64,000 nucleotides of DNA from Cocos nucifera (lineage: Eukaryota > Streptophyta > Magnoliopsida > Arecales > Arecaceae), in contig QRFJ01000490.1 of NCBI GenBank assembly GCA_006176705.1, forward strand, positions 806,001 to 870,000. The letters are read 5' to 3'. Under the pieces are notes generated by a model that worked only from the letters and a program-made list of their open reading frames with translations, was not told the origin of the DNA and did not search any database. Positions 33,450-43,329 of this stretch are shown in pieces. The position numbers and the translations under genes were made by a program. Positions within the stretch are counted from its first letter, which is position 1. The number at the start of each line of letters is the position of its first letter.

Positions 33450-35136
33450 TCTTCTTTTTCTTTGGTGTGGACCACCATAATTTATCGCACAAAATTTCTC
33501 TAATTTCCATGAAAAATTTTGAGAAAAAATAGGAGTATAGGCGGCATAAGGAAGGAGGAATTTTGTTTGCAACAAACTCTATCAAATAGAGTTTGATTTC
33601 AAAGGAACTCTCCAAATTTGACTTGGTCCATAACCACTTGCCATGTAAGAAAGAAGGAAGGGAGTTAGGCATGTGTGAAGGCCTACGATAAAGAATTTTT
33701 CATGAAAAAATTTTAAAAAATAGACGTAGAGGTGTGGGGTGGGCGTGAGATATCAAGTGGCGCAAGGAAAGAAGTCTTAGTCCCACTAGGACTTCTAATT
33801 TGATTTGGTCAAATATAATTTTTGAACCAAATTAAATTAGAATTAATTAAATTCAATTAGAATAGATCTTAATCCAATTAAGAGCCTAATTAAATTAGAT
33901 TAAATTAAATTTAATTTTGATTTAATTTTTTAATCAATTTAGAAAATTGGGTTGATCCAAGTCCTAGTTGAACTAGGACTAGTTCTTTCTTGCACTTGGC
34001 TTATCCAATAAATTAATTAGACTTGATCCAATTAAGTTTAAATTAAATTTAATTAAATTATATTTAATTAGACTTAATCTCAGTCCTTTGGCTTAATCAA
34101 ATTAAGTCAATTAATAATCAAATTGCTAATTAATCCTCCTGCAACACTTGCACTAGATTAAACATCAATCATATTGATCGTTTAACCTTAGAACGATTCT
34201 TAATCATTGATCAACCATCCAATCAAATCGTGAACTCTAATGTATGTGATCCCATAGGTTCGAACCTAAGTCGGTAGTACAGGAATAAATTTCTATACTA
34301 ATTAAAATGATCATCTAGCAATGGTACCCAACGGTCGGATAGGTCAAATGTGTAGAACAAACATCCTTAGAATCCATATGGATATAGTTTTCATATAATT
34401 CATTTTTTTGATCAAAATGCTTGTAAGATACCTCGGAGTTCAACTGTTAACTCTGATCAGGCTGTCCACATTATTTCAAAATATCAAATCCATCTCCTAG
34501 ATTATCCTGGCCAAGGTTTTGCTATATTGAAATATAGCGATGCATTCTTCTCCAACTCTTAGAGTAGTCAATCTTATCTTGATGACACACCGACTTCGCA
34601 AGTACTTGACTATGCCCAAAAGCCTTTCATTATTGAATTAGAAATTTAGTTAGTCCAATAGTAAAGTACAGTAAATTGCTTGTAAACCACTGAGATGATC
34701 TTAGATCTAAGGGATACTTATATCTTATCCCATCAAAGATATTTTCGATAGCAGAATGCTCTGAAGTTGATCATGTTCAATAAAAATCTATCCTTATATC
34801 TCACCCGTATGCCATACCAATGTCTCCGCACTCCTTGGTTAAGAGAACAATCAACCTATATGGCACACAATGATCTATGCTCGATAGACACTGTCGTCCT
34901 AATTAAAAATCTATCATTTGGTCATGAACAGTTTTAATGACTAATCAATAAATCCTCTTTTTATCAAACCTAAATAGTCTTAAGAACTTCATCATAACAA
35001 TGAAGTTCGTTAGAAGATGAAAACTTATGATGAAAATATCAAAAATATATTTTATTTATTAATAAATCAATTACAATTATAATGTAGCTCAACCGTTAAT
35101 AGATTAACAATTGACTTTGAAACACATTTTCCAACA
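33450..35136 (-). repeat. Second E-type copia LTR fragment, containing the LTR start
   Basis: The minus strand starts TGTTGGAAAATGTGTTTC at 35136 and proceeds left through sequence homologous to 17303-17168 and 14913-13795, ending where the CACTA terminus begins. The LTR start is also homologous to the start of the element D LTR. About 1.27 kb is duplicated relative to the left copy, while the final 0.8 kb is missing. Confidence 0.75.
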
Positions 35137-36320
35137 CAGCTATGGCTCCTATCGCCAGGTTCGTTGATCCAGCCCTAAACTCTGATGCAACCTCTGCTGA
35201 ACCGCTCGCAGGTGGAGGATCCCTTTCCCTTTTATCCACCAAATTAGGAGAAGGTGCAGCTGGAGAAGCAACATCCGAAATCCTAGTGGTAATATTTTCA
35301 GGAGTTTGGGATGGGGCAAATGAAGCCCTAGCTTACTTCCTTTGGGCCGATAATATTTGTAGTTTCATCACCCGTCCTAGATCCATTTAGCTTTTGAGAC
35401 TCATGAAGGGAACTCTGGGTGAAAAGGATAGTAGACACTGCTATTGCAATCGTTTCTCTCTCACGCACCCTCCAAGCGTATTTAAAAGAAGAAAGATGAA
35501 GACAAAAAAGATGCTTTTTAAAATTATTTTCTCAAAAGAATTAACAGTCGAATAGGGATTGTAATCAATCTTGCACCGTAAGGTGACGTCGTCAATCATT
35601 AAACACCAATAACATCGTCAGAGATGAAAAAGCAAACTACCTAATCTGAGGCATTCTTAAAAGAATAGTTCTTTTACCTGATCCTCAGACTCAGCACGAA
35701 GGAGATGATGTTATTGTGATTACATAAACATCTCGGATTAGCCTGGTTTACCCAAATCACCTTGGATCAGTATGAAAAGTCCAGCATTCTGAGGAACGAA
35801 GACCCCCTACAACTTCTCCGATCCGAAGACTGAGCCAAAGTGTGTTGCTGAGCCGATCTCACAATGGCGCTTATGATCTTTTAAATCACCTCGGACGAAC
35901 AATCCTTCGGCGCTTCCAACGGCTTCTTTCGGGGATAAGCGATAATCCAGCTGTAGTCTAATCATGATCAAGTTGTTTTTTCACTTCATCTAAACTCGCG
36001 GGAACAGATCAGATATTTTAATCATTTCAGTAACAGCCTTTTCATTTTGAAAGAACGGTCTTTATTCCGAAACAACATGATTAACAGTCCAAAATAAGCA
36101 GAACAACGTAACGTCCATGAGATGCTTCTTCTATAAATACCATAAGCCCCGAGGATCCAAGTAAGTAAGAAATTTCTCTCAGAGAACTCGTCTTCCTTGC
36201 CGACTTGAACATCAAAGGATCCTCGTCGGAGTCCCATCCTCCAGCTTGAATTTATTTTCAGATCATTCCAACATTTCTGCTAGAAGCCAACCGCTCCGCT
36301 CTTAAAGCATCTATTTATAA
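35137..36320 (+). mobile_element. Probable gypsy LTR fragment
   Basis: A moderately GC-balanced stretch with a TATA box (TATAAATACC, about 36133). About 50 bases later comes the sequence CTCAGAGAACTCGTCTTCCT, then TTGCCGACTTGA, followed by AGGATCCTCGTCGGAGTCCC, a layout that I associate with the R/U5 part of monocot gypsy LTRs. Borders are not defined and no mate is seen. The 82-codon frame at 35142-35390 has no domain that I recognise. Confidence 0.35.
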
Positions 36321-36877
36321 GCAACAACACATCGCATCATCAAAATCAGTTCTCCATAAGATCTAGATATTATTTTTTAAAAAAAAATACTCCATCAAGC
36401 TCTATCAATTACAAACTTGTAATAAATTTGAAAAAAAAATTACTTTTCGACAGCAACAATGTAGAACCCTTTAAACGTCCACTCTGTGCACATATAGAAC
36501 TAGAAAACGTCAAAGAGATCGCTCATGCTCGCCACCAGTTAAAAATCATTCACCGGGATAGCAAGCTTGGTATAAACGAAAAGAAGAATTTCAAACGAAA
36601 CCTGAAAGAATACTAGTGGATGACTCAAACTTATGTCCGAAGTATGATAGAAACAAGCTTTCACTTAACGGTATCATGAGACTGCCCTGTCGAAACACAG
36701 AACCGGGGAGAGAGCATTTTCTTCATCCAACGGTGCAAGCTTCCGGCCATCGCTATCATGCGTCCATACTCTTTCACGTGCTAAACACTATACTAATCAT
36801 ATGCTCTTCCATAACAGTTAAAAGAGACCGGTAAACGCCTTTTCTTTTTCTTTTTTTTTTCTTTGGTGGTGTGGGGT

Positions 36878-36909
<32 letters not shown>

Positions 36910-37289
36910 GAAACAGGTGAAACGCTTGTTGGGCCTCCTGCCCCTCCGCCGTTGCCATCCATGTGCGCAACATTTTACCAGTTCAAGCTTATGATTTCAA
37001 TCCAACCTCACGCATCCCAAAATGAGAAGTTGAACGGACGTGTTTGGAGAAGCAAATAGTCCAACAGGGAATCAGTTTAATGATTTTTTTTAATTTATTA
37101 TTATTATTTTTTATTTTTAATTTATTTTTTAAAATTATTATTCATATTGAAATCACTTAATCATTTCTTGGATAGCCTGATGCTAGCTTGGCACTGACAA
37201 AGAAAAAAAATATTTAAAAAAAATACTAGTTGGAGTCGTGCTTTTTAAAATTATCGATGATTCTTTTAATTAATTAAAATAAAAAAAAT
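36321..37289. repeat. Unassigned stretch with a 31-base G homopolymer
   Basis: No gene is recognised here. The run of G at 36878-36908 is preceded by a T/C-rich tract. Frames across it (36774-36962, 36871-37059) are homopolymer artefacts. The length of the G run may be unreliable. Confidence 0.5.
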
Positions 37290-37720
37290 TTTATCTTTCC
37301 ATCCATCCCCATCCCATCTTTTGGATACTTAGCCGTTCTTCCCCTCCGTCAACCAAAAAAAAAAAAAAAAAAGCTCCTTCCATTCGTTCGTTAGCCCCCG
37401 CACGCCTTCCATCCCCTTCCGTAAGCCAAAAAAAATTTAAAAAAAAAAAAAGCTCCTCACCTCCACCCCCCCTCTGTCCATCAGTACCTCCCCCATGCCC
37501 CCCTCCTCCATTCGAAAAAAAAAAAAAACTTCCTCTCTCTCCTCTACACCGCTTTTGCATTCCATCTCTCCTGCTCCGATCGGATCTTCATTCATCACCA
37601 CTGGCCCTCATACCCTTCCTCTCCCTCCATAAATAAAAAAATAAAAAAATAAAAAAAAAGCTTCCTCCCTCCCATATCACCATCGCTTCCGTGCCATCTT
37701 TCTCTACTGCATGCACTCCC
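37290..37720. repeat. Imperfect repeat of A-tracts and C-rich blocks
   Basis: Four to five units of about 80-110 bases, each with a C/T-rich part such as CTCCATCCCCTTCC, then a run of 10-18 A, then AGCTCCT or AGCTTCCTCC. It is a decayed minisatellite and gives artefactual frames on the minus strand. Confidence 0.55.
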
Positions 37721-38984
37721 TCCCATCCTCTAAGTTTTTTTCTCTTTGCTCTTCAACTGTGAACAAAAAAATAAAAATTTCTATCCTCAAAATAAAATAA
37801 AAAAATTATTTAAAATTATCGATTGGACTGATGAGTTCTGAAATCGACCATTTTAACATGAATGATAATTTTGAAAATAAATTCTCAACTATTTTATTTT
37901 TAAAATTAATTAATAAAAAATATTAAAACAAAAACTTAGTTTAAACCATTCCACCCCAATTGTGAGGACGCAAGTACATACACCATCGTTATCAGAAATA
38001 ATATTCACGCTCATTCCCTGAGCTGCTATAAGAAAGCTTTATCAAAAAGTCACGTTTGGCTACACTTTGATACATGCACAAAAATGCAAGGCTGGCAGCT
38101 TGGATGGAATAAAAAAGCCCTTGCCTGGAACGATAAAGCTAGTTCATTAAAAAATTTAGCAAACTGGATGAGCCATCGACCGGTGAGACGGCCACGTTTT
38201 CACCCCCGCCTCTTTTGACTTGGAAGGTTGCACATCTAGGGATCCACCGAGAGCTACCTCCCCTGCTCCCAACTCCCAAGTCGTTACCTTCCCCGAAAAG
38301 TCCACCTCTCACTCCTTCCCATTTCTTTCTCCAATCCCCACGTTATTCCCCTCCGCCACAAAGCCCGGATCTCAAATTACTTCTGAGGTATTTTTAAATT
38401 GATTCCTCTCCCCGGTGTATAGCACTCACATCTATAAGCTAACATTCCTTCTCCGCTCGGAGTTACCTCTGGAAAGCCTCCATGACTCGTGAGATGTGCA
38501 CCAGATTCAAAGCGATCCTCAAAAGCAGTAATCAAATAACCCAAACAATTTTAAAAGAATAATAATTTAATCCAGAAAGGATGAAGAAAAAGGCATGGAG
38601 ATGATTGGGTGACGGCCACCTCAACCCTCCTTTCCACGCTCTCGCTCCCTCCTCTCCGGCAGACGCGCCTCCGTTGCCGCCCAGAACAACCCAACATGCA
38701 AACTGTTAGCTGAAAGCGGTAAAGAAGGGGACGAGAGAAGGGAGAAATTAGGGCGAAGCAAATTATTGAAGTTTAACATGTTCCTCTTGCCCACCCGAAA
38801 CGAGACGAAAGGACGGGGGCTTCAGTTCAGAAGCTTCTCCGCGTATCTCGTACTACAGAGGATGGGGACAGCGGAAGAGAGGACGATTGTTAACTTACAA
38901 AACTGTACATTAATTCCCTAAAATTAAAATAAAAGGAAAAAAAGGAAATAAAATAAACTTTTCATTTTTTTTCGTCCATTCCGA
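37721..38984. other. Region downstream of the KRP gene, no gene seen
   Basis: Mixed AT-rich and C-rich sequence. The part adjacent to 38985 is the presumed 3' untranslated region of the KRP gene. I find no clear polyadenylation hexamer close to the stop on the minus strand. Small plus-strand frames at 38215-38402 are proline-rich and unsupported. Confidence 0.45.
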
Positions 38985-39918
38985 TCATGGCTTTACTCGA
39001 CGCCACTCGTACCGGCCGTCCAACGGAACGTCGTTGGAGACGTCGTAGTTGTACCTGCGACGGAGAGGACGGGTCTCAGGTTAAGGCGGCGGCCAGATAT
39101 TTGGTTATCAAAGTACGCCGAGGGAGGAGGGGTAAGAGGATTTACTTGACGCCGAAGAATTGGAGATTCTCGAAGGCGGCTTTTTCCCCGGCTGCGAAGA
39201 ACTCCTCGATCTCCTTCGCCACGGCAGCTGCCGCCACCGCCGCCGCCGAGCTCCTTGATTTCCTCTTCCCCGCCGTTAATTCCAGATCGCACGATTCCCC
39301 TCGCATCTCGCTCGACGGCGTCGTCTCCCTTCTGAAAAAAGATCGAAAATATTCAAATTAAATCGCAAAAATTAAGAAAGAATACGAAAAATGGGAGGAA
39401 CATGGGAAATAGACCTCTCTCTGCTGCACTCGAAATAACACGGCGAAGTCTCCAAATCGTCGTCACCCTAGAAAGAAGAGAAAAAACGAAGGATTCAGAT
39501 CAGATGAAACCCTAACGAGCTCAATTCCGTCATTGTGTAGCGTTCCGCTCACCTCCAGATCGCCGGATCGAAGGCACCTTAGGCGGTCCTCAACGGAGGC
39601 GACCTCACTGGAGGCGTTGCTGGAACAGCGGGAGAGGCGGGAGGAGGCTGGGCTGGGAAACCGAGCCCGGGTGCCGCCGGAATTCGCCGGTGTCCGCGCT
39701 ATCTGGGGTGTCATGACAAGGCTCCGGCTCCGGAGCTGGAGGTAAGAATTCTGGATCGCGACAGGCTCCGCCGCCTTCCTCCGCTTCGAACCCGCCCTTT
39801 CTTTCTCCGCCGCCGCGGCGGAGGCAAGGGCCAAGGTCCGGGACCTCGTTCTCATCCCCACCACCTGGGACACTTCCATCACCGCGACTTCCCCCCCGAC
39901 CCCTCTGCACTTCCTCAT
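38985..39918 (-). CDS. KRP: Kip-related cyclin-dependent kinase inhibitor (KRP/ICK)
   Basis: Predicted four-exon gene: 39553-39918, 39415-39467, 39146-39331 and 38985-39054, all introns GT-AG, 224 residues. Start MRKCRGVGGEVAVMEV with the plant KRP motif MRTRSRTLAL at residues 22-31 and YLQLRSRSL near 59-67. The second exon gives GDDDLETSPCYFECSRE and the third RRETTPSSE, then KEIEEFFAAGEKAAF. The last exon supplies YNYDVSNDVPLDGRYEW, the conserved C-terminal inhibitory domain. KRPs bind D-type cyclins and CDKA in the nucleus and restrain entry into S phase and endoreduplication. Length and motif order fit the family and no lesion is visible. A basic KRRK stretch may act in nuclear import (inference). 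The 124-codon plus-strand frame at 38987-39361 is its antisense shadow. Member number within the family is not assignable. Confidence 0.9.
39468..39552 (-). promoter_or_regulatory. KRP intron 1 with telo-box
   Basis: The intron has donor GTGAGC and acceptor TTTCTAG. It contains AAACCCTAA on the plus strand at 39507-39515, the plant telo-box, a motif known from promoters and first introns of genes active in dividing cells. The regulatory role here is inferred. Confidence 0.5.
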
Positions 39919-41390
39919 CTATTCCACGGACACCTCGCTCTCTCGGTGGGAGAAAAAGGCGATGCGGGCGGTGATAGTCGGCTGGGATGTACTTTTATGG
40001 TGGGCAGTTACGCTTTCCCCGCTAACGGTGACGTCGCGGCACGGAACGGTGCTGTTAGGTGGATCTGTCCGTTGGGATTTCCAAAAGAATGGAGCGGGAC
40101 GTTACGGTTCGGTCCGTTTCGGCTGGGCCGGTGGGATTCCCTCATGTCCGGTCATTTCGCCTGTTAGTGCGATCAAAGAGAAACGCATGGAGGGATGGAA
40201 ACGGGCTGCTTCCGGTGGCGTGGGGGTTTAGTTATGTCCGGAGTCCGTTTGGTGGAGCTGGCCTGGAGGGTAATAATTGTGCTCGGCACGAATTTTCTAA
40301 AATGCCCTCTACCATTGCCTTAGTTACGAGACTACCGCAACAACATTTGATTCCCGTTTACCAACGGGCGGCACCTTTATGTGGGCCCCACCAGCAACGG
40401 CTGAGGCCACTCGTCCAATTGCAATCAAACGGCCATCATAGAGAGCTCATAATTGAATGTATAATTTGAAATGTTGATAACGGCCGTTATGGTTATTAAG
40501 AGAGGATAATCTCTACCGTTTAATGGACGTAATAAATACGCTAAGAGGGAGGCGAAGATCAGCAGCCTAGGGTTCCTAACTTCGCTAGTCGTTAGGTAGC
40601 GTCCGTTATGGAGCACAGAATGCTAGGCTGGTTGTCTGATCAGGACCGTCCACGTGCATAGAAGGATTAGTTAGTTCTTGTTGGGAAGAGCGGAGACACT
40701 GTTATGATGTATTAAAAGGCAATTATAAGTATAACAGATTTTGGTTTAATGGACGTATTAATTAAGCCTGTGACACAACGTCCGTTGTGGAACGGAGAAT
40801 TGTAGTGCTTGCGGAGTGGTGGAGGTCAGGATTAGATAATAGGGATCAGGGAGCGTACAGGGAGAATCTGGGCATTTTCGACCAGGCATAATTGAGGTTA
40901 GAAGGGCCGAGGTGGCTGGGTGAACCCATCTCTACCGTACGTTTGGGGACCACTGGTAGGATTGGCTGGTGGTCCTTGGATAGGACGGTTGGAAGGGCAG
41001 GGGTCACGACAAATGGGAAGATTGTGGGCCCACCAAAATGGGACAAAAGCGATGCGGAGAGTGGCTTTCCCTGTGCCCTGGTTAAGCCAAGGTATGGTCT
41101 GTGCGCTTTTTTGTTTTCCACTTCCGAGGACCGTCCAATCGAGAGAGAATGGGAGGATGATTGATAAGACGTAGGAGTCACTCACGTCCGTACGATCAGG
41201 AGGCAGGGTTGGCTGATCGAAGAAGAAGCCAAGCAGATGGAAGATTCGCAAGGATGGCTCCAACTCGTATCTGGTGGCCATTTGCTTTTGGAGATCTTAC
41301 AGTCCAGGGCTGTCAAGGAATCCAGGGTTACTTATGAACAGCTAGGGATTGTCCTCGAATTCGTGTTCACAATGGAGGTCACAATGACTT
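39919..41390. promoter_or_regulatory. Upstream region of KRP
   Basis: This GC-rich region carries no convincing gene. On the minus strand CCATAAAAGT at 39991-40000 could be a TATA-like element 73 bases upstream of the ATG. AACGG or CCGTT cores recur between about 40020 and 40800, and a CACGTG G-box lies near 40652. Two blocks near 40490-40630 and 40740-40810 share TTTAATGGACGTA and CGTCCGTT(A/G)TGGA, a small direct duplication. Frames at 39946-40469 and 40846-41281 lack domains. Confidence 0.4.
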
Positions 41391-43329
41391 AAAATCATGT
41401 TTAAAATAAATTTTTATTTTGATTATCTAACTAAACATTAATAGAATATTTTCATGTGCATTGCGAGACTAACCAACATGCTTACCGCGTTGCAAGTGCC
41501 AAGGGTTGGTCTTTTCAGTGGTAGTTAACTTTTCATCTCTTGCCCAATATTATGCTTAGATGGACATTTTTAAGTGCATTTATACTCAATCACAATAATT
41601 TATTTTTTCTACCAAGAAAATAGAGAGCAGCTATGGTTGACATTTAATAGCATGTATTCCCACTAAAGATCAATCTAACTCAGGCGATCGAGCTACATGT
41701 TATGCTTAAGAGCTCAACGAGATAGCTATGGGATCTCGAAGTGAGCTAGGGGTCATGGCAATCATAGTATTCATAAAGAACTCTTTTCATAATTATGTAA
41801 GATATCTCATCACGATATTATAAAATAATAATGGAATAAAATTCTAATAATTAATGTCAACTTTAATTCAAATGACTAAATCAAACATCTTATAAAATAA
41901 AATTACATAATTTTCTATCAACTTTGATAAATCTTAATCTAAATAAAGATATCATAGTTTACCTCTAATTCGCTTTTCCATATCGAAATCTCGAGTCAAG
42001 CTAGTCCACTGAATCTATAAAAATAATAAAATATAGAGTAATGAACTAAACAATCTAGTAAGCAATGTATATTTTAGCTAGATAAATTTAATAATAATAA
42101 TATACTAAAAATAAGTATGTAGAGTGCATTAATTCAAACATGCAGCATTAACCAAAATAAGATTCATATGAATTCAATTATTTCAAATTCATTTTCATAT
42201 ATAAATTGATTATTTTCAAATTCTCACGTTCATCTTGACAGTCATGAACTAAATCAAAATACTAGTATATAACTCCCCCTAGCAAGGTATCAAATATCAG
42301 TGTTTAACTATAGCACCAGTACGATATTAAAGTACTAGCGCATAACCTCCACTAATAAGGCATCAGAGTATCAGTATTTAACTACCCCACTGGCAGTGTA
42401 TCAAAATACCAACACATAATCACCATTAATAGGATATCATAGTACCAGCATCAACCATCCCACTAGTAGAGTATTAAAATTTCAGCGCACAATCTTCACT
42501 AGCAAGATATCAGAATACCAACATATAACTGCCCCCTTGGCAAGATATCAAAATACTAGCATTTAACCCCACTGGTGGGGTTCGATATTTAGTCAAACTG
42601 TGAGTCAAAATCTATTTCATATCAAAACACTACTTCATATTACAAATCGAAAAATTCATAAACCATATAACATCGAAATCAATCAAACAATTCGATCATA
42701 AATCATTTAACATTTTAGAAAAGAGCATATTGGTGATTCAAAATACCATGCATTAGATTCATAAATCATGAATAATTCAATACAAAAAATATATAAAAAA
42801 TTATCAATAAATCTAGAAAAGTGAAGCATTACTTATCTTATATGTATTTCAATAAATTCACATAATTTTAGAGATTTCTTTCCAAAATCTTTGATTCATA
42901 GATCATACCGTAGCATCCCATTACTAGACATCTTGTTGAGACAACTATACTCCTATACATAAGTAAATCTAATAATAAAAAATGATATGAATAATTAGAA
43001 AGATATGATTCATAGATAGTTGCATCTAACAGCTTGATTAGTCGGTCATCTAACTTTATTTGATCAAAAATTATATTAAGATATAGATAATTCAATAGAG
43101 ATAAAAGATGATCAACTCAAATTGTATTTGGTTTTGACCAAGATGCACACCAACATGCTGTTCAATGACTATAGATTAGGATTAAGATCCTTTTAACTTG
43201 GATTATAAGCAAATAATTGAAAAGAATTCTTCACTAGACCAATCATGGAGTAATTAACTTCACAAAGAGAGGCACAATCTAGAGAGAGAAAATTCTAGAG
43301 AAAGAAAGTAGAGAGAGAAGATGAAGATT
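41391..43329. other. AT-rich intergenic stretch with decayed minisatellite
   Basis: No gene is seen here. The part next to 43329 is purine-rich with GAGAGAGAA repeats. It could be an old LTR, but neither ends nor coding parts are visible. Confidence 0.4.
42246..42580. repeat. Decayed minisatellite, about nine units of 36-40 bases
   Basis: Units follow a pattern like GATATCAAAATACCAGCATATAACC then CCCACTAGCAA, strongly diverged but in constant order. Alternate units favour TTTAAC or CACATAA in the middle. There is no coding frame. Confidence 0.6.

Noticed and set aside
35142..35390. 82-codon plus-strand frame as a host gene
   Set aside because: No recognised domain. It lies directly beside an LTR border and next to LTR-like sequence, so it was left inside the unassigned gypsy-like fragment.
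38987..39361. A 124-codon plus-strand frame
   Set aside because: It is the antisense of KRP exons 3 and 4. The minus strand gives conserved KRP motifs with proper splice sites.
39946..41281. Open frames of 70-136 codons upstream of KRP
   Set aside because: Overlapping on both strands in GC-rich sequence, with no domain and no consistent codon pattern. The region is better treated as promoter.
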